Below the pieces are notes generated by a model. The model had not been told where the DNA came from, did not search any database, and saw nothing but the letters and a program-made list of their open reading frames with translations. From contig NZ_JACIDZ010000009.1 in NCBI RefSeq assembly GCF_014196625.1, forward strand, positions 62,001 through 126,000: a DNA stretch of 64,000 nt, in the 5' to 3' direction. This stretch comes from Martelella radicis (GTDB taxonomy: Bacteria > Pseudomonadota > Alphaproteobacteria > Rhizobiales > Rhizobiaceae). Positions 19,575 to 28,595 of this stretch are shown here, one piece after another; position 1 is the stretch's first letter, and each line of letters begins with the position of its first letter. Position numbers and translations under genes: made by a program.

Positions 19575-20591
19575 TTGGGCGCCGTTACATCGCTGGCAAA
19601 AGAGAACAAACCAACAGGCTCGGTCAAGCCCATCGTGGACCTGACCGCGGCGGACATGGAGCGTGTCAACAAGCTTATCCTGTCAAAGGCCGGCTCCGAT
19701 GTCGAGATGATACCGGAAGTTGCCAATCATCTGATCTCCTCGGGCGGCAAGCGTCTGCGTCCCATGCTGACGCTGGCAACGGCGTCGATGTTCGGCTATC
19801 GCGGCGACTATCACGTCTATCTCGCCACCAGCGTCGAGTTCATGCACACCGCGACGCTGCTGCATGACGATGTCGTCGATGAAAGCGACATGCGGCGCGG
19901 CAAGTCTTCGGCGCGGATGATCTGGGGGAACCAGGCGAGCGTGCTCGTCGGCGACTTCCTGCTCGGCCAGGCCTTCCGCATGATGGTTGAGACCGGCTCG
20001 ATGGAGGCGCTGAAAGTGCTTTCCAATGCCGCCGCCGTGATCGCCGAGGGCGAGGTGCTGCAGCTTTCCGTCGCCAAGAAGATGGAAACCACGGAAGCCG
20101 ACTATATCGCCGTCATCAGCGGCAAGACGGCCGAACTCTTCGCTGCGGCAGCGGAAGTCGGCCCGATCATCGCCGGCGCGCCGGAGGCTGAGCGCAAGGC
20201 GCTGCGCGATTACGGCATGGCGCTTGGTCTTGCCTTTCAGCTTGTCGATGATGTGCTCGACTATGGCGGCTCCAGCGCTGATCTCGGCAAGAATGTCGGC
20301 GATGATTTCCGCGAGGGCAAGGTGACGATGCCGATCATTCTCGCCCATCAGCGCGGCAATGAGGATGAAAAGGCGTTCTGGCGCAAGGCGATCGAGGATG
20401 GCGAAAATGACGATGCCGCTCTCGAGAAGGCGCGCAGGCTGATCGCCAGGCACAACGCGCTTTCCGATTCGATCTCCCGGGCGCTTTCCTATGGCGAGGC
20501 CGCGCGCGCGGCGCTTGCGCCCCTGCCCATGTCCGCCGGCCGGCATGCGCTTGAAGAAGTGATCGACTACTGCATCGCCCGTATCAGTTGA
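19575..20591 (+). CDS. ispB: Polyprenyl (octa/decaprenyl) diphosphate synthase
   Basis: A 338-residue trans-isoprenyl diphosphate synthase making the ubiquinone side chain. Both aspartate-rich motifs are present: LLHDDVVDESDMRRG (FARM) and LVDDVLDYGG (SARM), with GGKRLRPML for pyrophosphate binding. No ATG precedes the conserved N-terminus closely enough, so the TTG at 19575 (GAVTSLAKENKP...) was chosen; AGGAG lies nine bases upstream. ubiA, which uses this product, is at 39.7 kb. Chain length cannot be read from the sequence alone. Confidence 0.92.
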   Translation: MGAVTSLAKENKPTGSVKPIVDLTAADMERVNKLILSKAGSDVEMIPEVANHLISSGGKRLRPMLTLATASMFGYRGDYHVYLATSVEFMHTATLLHDDVVDESDMRRGKSSARMIWGNQASVLVGDFLLGQAFRMMVETGSMEALKVLSNAAAVIAEGEVLQLSVAKKMETTEADYIAVISGKTAELFAAAAEVGPIIAGAPEAERKALRDYGMALGLAFQLVDDVLDYGGSSADLGKNVGDDFREGKVTMPIILAHQRGNEDEKAFWRKAIEDGENDDAALEKARRLIARHNALSDSISRALSYGEAARAALAPLPMSAGRHALEEVIDYCIARIS

Positions 20592-20646
20592 CGCCGGTTT
20601 CGGGCGCGCCCGTCTTTTCGACCGTATCGCCGATGAAAGGTACCGG

Positions 20647-22455
20647 ATGACAAAAACGATCCCGATGAAACGGCTCTTGAGGACGGCAGCCTTCGCGACC
20701 GCGCTGATGCTGCCGCTTTCGGTTTCGGCCGAGACCGGTGGCAAGAGCGAGGCCGCGCTGGACGCGGCCATGGAAGCGGTGAGTGCTGAAAGCTTTGCCG
20801 GGGCGCTGCTTGCCGGCCAGACGGCTGCCTTCGACAACGACCTCGACCGGGCGATCGCCTATTTCCGCCGGGCGCTGCAATACCGGCCGGACGACGCGGG
20901 AACCAACAACCAGCTTTTTATCGCGCTGATCTTCAATGGCGATCTGCAAAGCGCCGAGGCCCAGGCCGCAAAAACGACCGACGAACCGCAGCTCGTGCCT
21001 CTTCGCGAGCTTTCGCTTGCGCTTTCCTCACTTTCCGAAGAGCGCTACGACGATGCCGTCACCCAGCTTGACGCCTTCGGCGGAAGCGCGCTCGACGAGC
21101 TCGTCTCGCAACTCCTGAAGGCGTGGGCGCTGACGGGCAAGGGCGATGCCGACGCGGCTCTTGCCGGGCTGGATGCGCTTTCCGGCCCGCCCTGGTACGA
21201 CCTTTTCGTCAACTACAATGCCGGTGCGATCGCCGCCCTTTCCGGCGAGACGGCCAGGGCGAGGACCTATCTCAACGAGGCGCTCACGGACCGCGAAGGC
21301 GGCATGACCGCGCCCGACACCATGCTCGCGACGGTGATCGGACTGGCCTCGATCGAGCAGCAGGCCGGCAATACACGCAAGGCGCTGGACACTGTTTCCG
21401 TCGCGGAGACCTACGGCCTCAATGCCGCCGTGCTGGAACCGATCCGCGAGCGGATCGAGGCGGGGGCGCCGGTGATGGGCTTGCCGGAGACGGCCAGGGC
21501 TGGCGCGGCTGGCGTACTGTTCGAGGTTGCCGCCGCGCTCAATCAGGGAACGGCCGACGATATCGTCTCGCTTTATCTCGCGCTCGCCGAGGCGCTCAAT
21601 CCCGGCTCGCCGGACGTGCTTTACCTGCGCGGCGTCGTTGAAGCGGCGAATGACCGGCCGGAACGCGCGCTCTCCTATTTTTCCCGCATTCCGGAAGATG
21701 CGACGCAGTATCGCCTTGCCGAGCTGCAGCAGGGGATTGCGCTGGCCGAACTCGACCGCAAGGACGAGGCGATCGAGATGCTCTACGCCATGGTCGAGGA
21801 TGCGCCCGACGACCGGCGTGGCTATCTGGCGCTCGCCGGCGTCCTGTCCAGCGAAAAGCGGTTTGCGGAGATGGCCGAAGTGCTTGACCGTGCGGCAAAC
21901 CGGATCGGCGCGGTCGCCGCGCCCGAGGACTGGAGCATCTTCTATCGTCGCGGCATCGCCTATGAACGGCTGAAGGAATGGGACAAGGCGGAGCCGAATT
22001 TCCTGCGCGCGCTTGAGCTTTATCCGGACCAGCCGCAAGTGCTGAACTACCTCGGCTATTCCTGGATCGACCAGGGCATGAACCTCGAGGAGGGTCTCGA
22101 CCTGATCAATCAGGCCGTCGATCAGCGTCCCGATGACGGTTATATCGTTGATTCGCTCGGTTGGGCCTATTACAGGCTGGGCCGCTACGAGGACGCGCTG
22201 CGCGAACTGGAACGGGCGGTCGCGCTTGATACAGCCGATCCCACGATCAACGATCATCTGGGCGATGCGTACTGGCAGGTCGGCCGCAAGCTCGAGGCGA
22301 TCTACCAGTGGAACAAGGCGCTTGCGGCGGAGCCGGAAGAGGAATTCATTCCCGAGATCAAGGCGAAGATCGCCCGCGGCCTGGCGGTGGACGCACAAGA
22401 CGACGCCAACCCGCTGGCGCAATCGCCGGAGGGCGGCGGAGACAGCGTCCAGTGA
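20647..22455 (+). CDS. TPR-repeat periplasmic protein
   Basis: A 602-residue tetratricopeptide repeat protein with an N-terminal signal peptide (ATALMLPLSVSAE). TPR units are visible around residues 60-95 (NDLDRAIAYFRRALQYRPDD), 335-400 and most clearly 430-560 (EWDKAEPNFLRALELYPDQ, RYEDALRELERAVALDTAD). Such proteins scaffold envelope complexes; the partner here is unknown. Its TGA overlaps the ispE ATG by one base, so both are read from one transcript. Confidence 0.88.
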   Translation: MTKTIPMKRLLRTAAFATALMLPLSVSAETGGKSEAALDAAMEAVSAESFAGALLAGQTAAFDNDLDRAIAYFRRALQYRPDDAGTNNQLFIALIFNGDLQSAEAQAAKTTDEPQLVPLRELSLALSSLSEERYDDAVTQLDAFGGSALDELVSQLLKAWALTGKGDADAALAGLDALSGPPWYDLFVNYNAGAIAALSGETARARTYLNEALTDREGGMTAPDTMLATVIGLASIEQQAGNTRKALDTVSVAETYGLNAAVLEPIRERIEAGAPVMGLPETARAGAAGVLFEVAAALNQGTADDIVSLYLALAEALNPGSPDVLYLRGVVEAANDRPERALSYFSRIPEDATQYRLAELQQGIALAELDRKDEAIEMLYAMVEDAPDDRRGYLALAGVLSSEKRFAEMAEVLDRAANRIGAVAAPEDWSIFYRRGIAYERLKEWDKAEPNFLRALELYPDQPQVLNYLGYSWIDQGMNLEEGLDLINQAVDQRPDDGYIVDSLGWAYYRLGRYEDALRELERAVALDTADPTINDHLGDAYWQVGRKLEAIYQWNKALAAEPEEEFIPEIKAKIARGLAVDAQDDANPLAQSPEGGGDSVQ

Positions 22456-23378
22456 TGGACGCGCCGGATGGCGGCCCGGTCGTTGTCGAGCGCGCCGCCG
22501 CGAAAATCAACCTCGCGCTTCATGTAACCGGCCGGCGCGGAGATGGCTATCACCTGCTTGATTCGCTGGTGACCTTTGCCGATTTCGGCGACCGTCTGTC
22601 CTTCGCGCCGAGCCGGCGCGATGCGTTCACGCTTTCCGGCCGTTTTGCCGGTGACCTGCCGCATCATGACGATCCCGAGACCGGCAATCTTGTGCTCAAG
22701 GCGCGCAACCTGCTGCGGGACGCGGCCGGGCAGGCAGGCGGTGAGGTCGGCCCGGTCCATATTCACCTTGAAAAGAACCTGCCGCCGGCCTCCGGCATTG
22801 GCGGCGGCTCGGCCGATGCTGCTGCCGTGCTGAGGGGGCTTTCCCATCTCTTTGACACGAAGCTCGGGTGGCATACCCTTGCGCAGCTTGGTCTGTCGCT
22901 GGGCGCCGATGTGCCCATGTGCCTCGCCTCTCGCCCACTGATCGCCCGCGGCATTGGCGAGGTCATCCTGCCGGCGACCGGGTTTCCGCGCCTGTTTCTG
23001 GTTCTTGCAAACCCGCTTTTGCCGGTTGCCACGCCCGCCGTCTTCGCCGCGCTTGAAAACCGCCATAATGCGCCGCTTGCAATCGATGAGACCCTCCCGG
23101 TCCATCCACCGGACTGGCTCTTGCTTGTGCAGAAAAGCCGCAATGACCTGCAATTGCCCGCAAGCCGGATCGCGCCGGAAATCCATGGCGTGCTCGATGC
23201 CTTGACCTCTGCAGGCGCCTCGCTGTCGCGCATGTCGGGTTCGGGCGCGACGTGTTTCGGGCTGTTTGTCGATCTCGAAAGCGCGATTGCTGCGGCCGAC
23301 CGGCTTTCGCATGCAAGGCCGGACTGGTTCGTGGCGGCAACCGCAACCCTTGCAGAAGGAGAAGACGATCATGTCTGA
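22455..23378 (+). CDS. ispE: 4-diphosphocytidyl-2-C-methyl-D-erythritol kinase
   Basis: A 307-residue GHMP kinase of the MEP isoprenoid pathway. It has AAAKINLALHVTGRRGDGYH at the start, the ATP-binding PPASGIGGGSADAAA and the C-terminal RMSGSGATCFGLF. The ATG overlaps the TPR gene stop, and the moaB start lies inside the ispE end (8-bp overlap), so the three genes form a tightly packed operon. Confidence 0.96.
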   Translation: MDAPDGGPVVVERAAAKINLALHVTGRRGDGYHLLDSLVTFADFGDRLSFAPSRRDAFTLSGRFAGDLPHHDDPETGNLVLKARNLLRDAAGQAGGEVGPVHIHLEKNLPPASGIGGGSADAAAVLRGLSHLFDTKLGWHTLAQLGLSLGADVPMCLASRPLIARGIGEVILPATGFPRLFLVLANPLLPVATPAVFAALENRHNAPLAIDETLPVHPPDWLLLVQKSRNDLQLPASRIAPEIHGVLDALTSAGASLSRMSGSGATCFGLFVDLESAIAAADRLSHARPDWFVAATATLAEGEDDHV

Positions 23379-23901
23379 ACGCCCCTTCATTCCCGTCCGC
23401 TTCGCTGTGCTGACCGTTTCCGATACCCGCACGCGCGAGGATGACCGCTCGGGCGACACGCTTGCCGAGCGGATCGCCAAGGCCGGCCATACGCTCGCCG
23501 ATCGCCGCATCGTCGGCGCCGATCGCGCGGCGATCACCGCGATCGTCAAGGACTGGTGCTGGAACCATGCGGTCGACGTGGTGCTGACGACGGGCGGCAC
23601 GGGCTTTACCGGACGAGATGTGACGCCCGACGCGATCGAGCCGATGTTCGAAAAGCGCATGGACGGTTTCTCGGCCGTCTTCCACCGGATCTCGTTCGAG
23701 AAGATCGGAACGTCCACCGTGCAGTCACGGGCAACGGCGGGGCTTTGCAACCAGACTTTCGTCTTCGTGCTGCCCGGCTCGCCGGGCGCTTGCCGCGACG
23801 CCTGGGACGGGATCCTGGAAAGGCAGTTCGACTACCGTCACATGCCCTGCAATTTCGTGGAAATCATGCCGCGCCTCGATGAACACCTGAAGCGCGGCTG
23901 A
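23371..23901 (+). CDS. moaB: Molybdenum cofactor biosynthesis protein B
   Basis: A 176-residue MoaB/MogA-family protein that adenylylates molybdopterin. It shows VLTVSDTRT at the front, TTGGTGFTGRDVTPDA (the MPT-binding loop) and VLPGSPGA. An AGAAGGAG ribosome site lies within ispE. The coupling to ispE is genomic only; no functional link is implied. Confidence 0.93.
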   Translation: MSERPFIPVRFAVLTVSDTRTREDDRSGDTLAERIAKAGHTLADRRIVGADRAAITAIVKDWCWNHAVDVVLTTGGTGFTGRDVTPDAIEPMFEKRMDGFSAVFHRISFEKIGTSTVQSRATAGLCNQTFVFVLPGSPGACRDAWDGILERQFDYRHMPCNFVEIMPRLDEHLKRG

Positions 23902-23911
23902 AGCCAGCCGT

Positions 23912-24430
23912 TCAGACCCTGACGGAGGCCCAGGCGGGAATGATCTCGCAGGAAAGCTTGCGCGTCATCTGCCGGCGGGCGAGCGCCAGGGGCGACTTGC
24001 CGCAGGCCTCCGCCTTTTCCACGGCGAGCGGCTTGGGCAAAAGCACGCCGACTTCGAGCGGGCAGCGTGGCTTGAACAGCACATGCCACAACGACCGGCG
24101 GTGCTGCCGCGAGCGGGAAAACCGCGCCGGCCGCGTCTCCAGTGCCATATATTCGAAGATGGCCTCCACCCAGCCGGATAGCGGGCGTGCGCCGGGCTCC
24201 AGAACGAGGATCCAGTCGCCGCGCGCCTGTCGCATCACGTCCGGCAGGTCCCAGGCGCGCAGATAACGGCATCCGGCCGCCTCGGCGACGCGCTCCGTTC
24301 CGTCGCCCGAACCGTGGTCGAGGACGATGACATCGCTGACAAGCCCCTCGATCGCGCCGACGACCAGCGTCGAAAGCGTGTGGGCGAGTTCCGCCTCGTG
24401 ATTGTTGGTTTCGATTACGACGCTCAGCAT
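23912..24430 (-). CDS. Glycosyltransferase family 2-like protein
   Basis: A short 172-residue protein resembling the nucleotide-binding half of a GT-A glycosyltransferase: MLSVVIETNNHE, then VIVLDHGSGDGTERVAEAAG and ARGDWILVLEPGARP. It lacks a clear full-length acceptor domain and membrane segment. It is convergent with moaB (10 bp between stops). The substrate is unknown, and it could have lost catalysis. Confidence 0.7.
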   Translation of the reverse strand: MLSVVIETNNHEAELAHTLSTLVVGAIEGLVSDVIVLDHGSGDGTERVAEAAGCRYLRAWDLPDVMRQARGDWILVLEPGARPLSGWVEAIFEYMALETRPARFSRSRQHRRSLWHVLFKPRCPLEVGVLLPKPLAVEKAEACGKSPLALARRQMTRKLSCEIIPAWASVRV

Positions 24431-24577
24431 GATGGGTACTTATTGCAAAAGTAAGGGCTTGTTGCAAAGGGGAACCATATATGTTCTTGTTTTGTTCTGG
24501 CGATTGCGATAAGTTTGCGCTGATGTGTTGCCGCCGGTCCATGTCTTTAGGGCCGAAACCGCCGAGGAGGTCTGATC

Positions 24578-25705
24578 ATGGATGATGCCTTCATTACCGA
24601 TTTTGCCGACAGTCCCGTGCCGGAGCGTCATCTCGAGCCGGTTGCGCGCGAGACGCGGCGGGGCCGTGCCGCGACCGCCAATCCCGATGGCCGCTTCGAG
24701 ACGGTCTCGCGCGAACGCTTCGATGATGGCTGGGACCTTGACGATGATCTGCCTGCACTTGCAACGGATGTGCAGGTGGAAAAGGCGAAGACGATCATCA
24801 CCCGCAACACCTCGCCGGATGTGCCCTTCGAACGTTCGATCAATCCCTATCGCGGCTGCGAGCACGGCTGCATCTATTGTTTCGCCCGTCCGAGCCATGG
24901 CTTCATGGGGCTCTCCTCCGGGCTCGATTTCGAGACGAAGCTGTTTGCCAAGCCGGATGCGGCCCGTCAGCTCGCCCGCGAACTGGCAAAGCCCGGCTAC
25001 AGGGCCAAGACGATCGCGATCGGCACCAATACCGATCCCTATCAGCCGGTCGAGAGAACCTGGCGTATCATGAGGCAGGTGCTGGAGGTTCTGGCCGAGG
25101 CCAACCATCCTGTGTCGATCACCACCAAATCGGCGCTCGTGCTGCGCGATCTCGATATTCTGTCGGTCATGGCGGAAAAGCATCTCGTCAAGGTCGCGGT
25201 TTCGGTGACGACGCTTGACCGCAAGCTCGCTCGCGCCATGGAGCCGCGCGCGGCAACGCCGCCGCGCCGGCTCGAGACCATCCGTACGCTTTCGGAAAAC
25301 GGAATCCCGGTCGGTATTTCGGTGGCGCCGGTCATTCCCGCGCTGACGGATCACGAGATCGAACGCATTCTCGACAGCGGCAAGGCTGCCGGCGCGCGCG
25401 AGGCGAGCTATATCCTCCTGCGCCTGCCCCTGGAGGTGGCGCCGCTCTTCAAGGACTGGCTGCTGGAGCACCATCCCGAGCGCTACCGCCATGTCATGAG
25501 CCTCATCCGCTCGATGCGCGGCGGCAAGGATTATGACGCCGAATTCGGCAAGCGGATGAAGGGCAGCGGTCCCTATGCCTGGCAGATCGCAAGGCGTTTC
25601 GAGCTTGCCGCCAAGCGGCTCGGCCTGGCCCGGCGGGGCAGTGCGCTCAGGGAGGACCTTTTCCAGCCGCCCGACGGGGCTGGCACACAGCTCAATCTGT
25701 TCTGA
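24578..25705 (+). CDS. PA0069-family radical SAM protein
   Basis: A 375-residue radical SAM protein with the cluster motif CEHGCIYC (spacing C-x3-C-x2-C, residues about 95-102) preceded by SINPYRGC. The arrangement and the C-terminal LRLPLEVAPLFKDWL match the PA0069/SplB-like group, whose substrate is not established. A GAGGAGG ribosome site stands seven bases before the ATG. Confidence 0.9.
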   Translation: MDDAFITDFADSPVPERHLEPVARETRRGRAATANPDGRFETVSRERFDDGWDLDDDLPALATDVQVEKAKTIITRNTSPDVPFERSINPYRGCEHGCIYCFARPSHGFMGLSSGLDFETKLFAKPDAARQLARELAKPGYRAKTIAIGTNTDPYQPVERTWRIMRQVLEVLAEANHPVSITTKSALVLRDLDILSVMAEKHLVKVAVSVTTLDRKLARAMEPRAATPPRRLETIRTLSENGIPVGISVAPVIPALTDHEIERILDSGKAAGAREASYILLRLPLEVAPLFKDWLLEHHPERYRHVMSLIRSMRGGKDYDAEFGKRMKGSGPYAWQIARRFELAAKRLGLARRGSALREDLFQPPDGAGTQLNLF

Positions 25706-25851
25706 TTGCGAGCTCATAGCGCGAGCGGCCGGTCTTTTCCGTCCGTTCGCGCGCCTTTCCGGCCGGCCTTCCCTGGGCTGAGGCCGAAGAAGTCTCCTTA
25801 GCCGCCGCAACCGGGCTTCCCGGAAGGAGACTTGCGGGAGATCGGCGGGTC

Positions 25852-26562
25852 GTGTCAAATGGCTTTATGTCGTTGCATGATCCAGCCGATTCTCCTGCCC
25901 TTTTCGACCTGCCGCCTGCCGGCCCCGATTTCGCGCTTGAACAAAGTGCGAAAGCCAGGGGGCTCTGGCCGGTCGCCGGGTGTGACGAGGCCGGGCGCGG
26001 TCCGCTTGCGGGACCCGTGGTCGCCGCGGCCGTGATCCTTGATCCCCACCGTATCCCCGACGGGCTGAACGATTCAAAGAAGCTTAGCGCAAAGAGGCGC
26101 GAGGACCTGTTCGAGAAGATCATGGCCGATGCCATCGTCTCCATCGCTTCCAGCGGACCGGCGCTGATCGACCGGATCAACATCCTTGCCGCAAGCCTGG
26201 ATGCGATGCGGCGCGCGGTCTGCGGCCTTTCGCGCCCGCCTGCCCTCGTGCTCGCCGACGGCCGCGATCGTCCGCCGGGCATTGCCTGCGGCGCAGAGGC
26301 GGTCATCAAGGGAGACGGGCGGTCGCTTTCGATCGCCGCCGCTTCGATCATCGCCAAGGTAACCCGCGACCGGATGATGACGGCCGCTGGCGTTTTCTAC
26401 CCGGATTATGGTTTCGACGTGCATGCCGGCTACGGAACGGCGCGGCACCTGACGGCGATCACGGAAGCTGGGCCGTGTCCCCTGCATCGCAGGAGTTTCC
26501 GGCCGATACGCGATTATGGGCGGATTGCCGGCGAGGCGGCACGGGATATCGTCGACGGCTGA
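25852..26562 (+). CDS. rnhB: Ribonuclease HII
   Basis: A 236-residue RNase HII that removes RNA from RNA-DNA hybrids and misinserted ribonucleotides. Catalytic acidic residues sit in [16 protein letters not shown] (D, E) and LVLADGRDR, with the GYGT and [15 protein letters not shown] segments typical of the family. The start is either GTG 25852 or ATG 25867; neither has a strong ribosome site, and the length fits both. Confidence 0.93.
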   Translation: MSNGFMSLHDPADSPALFDLPPAGPDFALEQSAKARGLWPVAGCDEAGRGPLAGPVVAAAVILDPHRIPDGLNDSKKLSAKRREDLFEKIMADAIVSIASSGPALIDRINILAASLDAMRRAVCGLSRPPALVLADGRDRPPGIACGAEAVIKGDGRSLSIAAASIIAKVTRDRMMTAAGVFYPDYGFDVHAGYGTARHLTAITEAGPCPLHRRSFRPIRDYGRIAGEAARDIVDG

Positions 26563-26679
26563 GGTCTGATCCGGCGCGGCGACCCGAGGCAATGTGGTAT
26601 GGCGTGAGAGGATCGCAGAAACCGCGTTCCAAAACACCTGAGGTCACAGAGAAAAACGGGAAATGATCGGGAAATTGGA

Positions 26680-26756
26680 TGGTCGGAGTGGCAAGATTCG
26701 AACTTGCGACCCCCTCGTCCCGAACGAGGTGCGCTACCAGGCTGCGCTACACTCCG
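26680..26756 (-). tRNA. tRNA-Pro (CGG)
   Basis: A cloverleaf reads on the minus strand: acceptor CGGAGTG pairing with CACTCCG, anticodon stem CCTCG/CGAGG with loop TTCGGGA (anticodon CGG), T arm GTTCGAATC, and an encoded ACCA end. Confidence 0.97.
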
Positions 26757-27122
26757 TGACCAGCGGCTGCTCTATAAAACAGCATGCCGTGTTCGGCAAG
26801 CGCCTGTCGAAACTTTTTTGATGGTTTTGTCACAAGCCTCCGTTAGCCTGCGCAAGGGCCAGCCGAAGGCGCCTGCCGAACTCTCGGGATCGGCCCGGTT
26901 CCAGAAGGAAAACGCGAACTTTATTCCAGATGGAACCATGCAGCGCGTTGCGCGTTGGTAATGGGTCATAGTATCTTGCGGGCGACAATTTTGTTTTAGT
27001 GCATTCGTCATGCCGTCGCGCTTGCGCTTATTTGCGTTCCGCCCGGCTTGCAGGATTTTTGAAATGTGTCGGCCGTTTTGTTCTGGCCGCAAATTGCGCC
27101 AAAAAAGGGATAGATTGTATCA
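26757..27122. other. 366-bp gap with no recognised gene
   Basis: Between tRNA-Pro and the phosphohexomutase gene I see no convincing coding frame, repeat or RNA element. It should contain the promoters of both flanking genes. Confidence 0.5.
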
Positions 27123-28541
27123 ATGAGTGTGAAATTCGGAACCAGCGGGCTGCGCGGACTCTCGGTGGATCTCCTGGGTGAACCATCCTCCCTCTATTCT
27201 GCGGCATTTTGCCGCCATCTGCTGGATACGGGGCAGGCGGAAAAGGGCGCTCCCATTCTTGTGGGCCAGGACTATCGCGAATCAAGTCCCGCCATAGCGG
27301 CGAGCTGCATGGGAGCGATTGCCGCCTCGGGTTTTACGCCGGTTGACTGCGGCGCTCTGCCAACCCCGGCGCTCGCCTTTTTCGGGCAGAAACGCAATGC
27401 CGCGTCGATCATGATCACCGGTTCGCATATTCCTGCCGATCGCAACGGCATCAAGTTCTACCGCGCCGATGGCGAAATCACCAAGGACGACGAGCAGGCG
27501 ATTTCCGCCTGGGCGGAAAAGCTGAAGGGCACCGTCAGTACCGGCGATGCCGAAGGCGAGGACATGGCGAGCGAGGCGCTCGCGCTTTTTGGCGCGCGCT
27601 GCACATCCATTCTGCCCGAAGATGCGCTTTCGGGCATGAAGATCGGTGTTTACCAGCATTCCACCGTCGCCCGCGACCTGTTCATCGCCGTGCTCGAACA
27701 TTACGGCGCCGATGTCGTGCCGCTCGGCTTTTCCGAAAACTTCATTCCGGTCGATACCGAAGCCGTTTCGCAAGATACCGTCGACCTGCTTGAGGGCTGG
27801 GCGAAGGAGCACGGCCTCGACGCGTTGGTCTCCGCCGATGGCGACGCCGACCGCCCGCTCGTCGCCGACGAGACCGGGACGCCGCTTCGCGGTGACCTGG
27901 TCGGGTTGATGACGGCGAACTTTCTCAAGGCGAAAGTCGTGGTCACGCCGGTAACGTCCAATTCCGGCATCGAGAAGAACGGCGACTTCGAAGTCGTGCG
28001 CACCCGCGTCGGCTCCCCCTTCGTCATCGCCGGCATGATGGAAGCGCTGTCCGAGGGCAATGACGGAGTCATGGGGTTTGAGGCCAATGGCGGACTGCTG
28101 ACCGCTTCGCCCTTCCGCCCGGCCGATGACACGATCGCGGCGCTGCCGACGCGCGACTGCTTCCTGCCGATCCTGTCTGCGCTTTATCTCGCGGCCAAGG
28201 ACAAGCGGGCGATGTCGAAACTGGCGAGCGCCTACAGCCTGCCGGTCGCAGATGCCGATCGCATCAAGGATTTTGCGCAAGAGCGCAGTGCAGCGCTCAT
28301 GGCTTTCCTGCGCGAACGCGACGAGAACCTCTCGGCCTTTCTCGAGCCGGTCGGTACGGTTGCAGGCCGGAGCGATATCGACGGTCTGCGGGTGACGCTT
28401 GATGACGGACGCATCATCCATTTCCGTCCCTCGGGCAATGCGCCGGAAATGCGCTGCTATGTCGAGGCGGAAACGGCAGAAGCGGCGCGTGACCTGCTGA
28501 AGCAGGGCCTCTCCCTGATCGAGGGTTTCAAGGCCGACTGA
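27123..28541 (+). CDS. Phosphohexomutase (phosphomannomutase type)
   Basis: A 472-residue alpha-D-phosphohexomutase. The phosphoserine loop is ITGSHIPADRNG (TGSH in place of the more common TASH), the metal loop is SADGDADRP, the sugar loop is GFEANGGLL and the phosphate-binding loop is RPSGNAPEMRCY. Since it is followed by a mannose-1-phosphate guanylyltransferase, mannose-6-P to mannose-1-P conversion for GDP-mannose is the likely role. Confidence 0.88.
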   Translation: MSVKFGTSGLRGLSVDLLGEPSSLYSAAFCRHLLDTGQAEKGAPILVGQDYRESSPAIAASCMGAIAASGFTPVDCGALPTPALAFFGQKRNAASIMITGSHIPADRNGIKFYRADGEITKDDEQAISAWAEKLKGTVSTGDAEGEDMASEALALFGARCTSILPEDALSGMKIGVYQHSTVARDLFIAVLEHYGADVVPLGFSENFIPVDTEAVSQDTVDLLEGWAKEHGLDALVSADGDADRPLVADETGTPLRGDLVGLMTANFLKAKVVVTPVTSNSGIEKNGDFEVVRTRVGSPFVIAGMMEALSEGNDGVMGFEANGGLLTASPFRPADDTIAALPTRDCFLPILSALYLAAKDKRAMSKLASAYSLPVADADRIKDFAQERSAALMAFLRERDENLSAFLEPVGTVAGRSDIDGLRVTLDDGRIIHFRPSGNAPEMRCYVEAETAEAARDLLKQGLSLIEGFKAD

Positions 28542-28595
28542 CCTGATCCCATTTTCACAAGTCATTTGAAGAAAAATCATTGGAGCAACAAGACT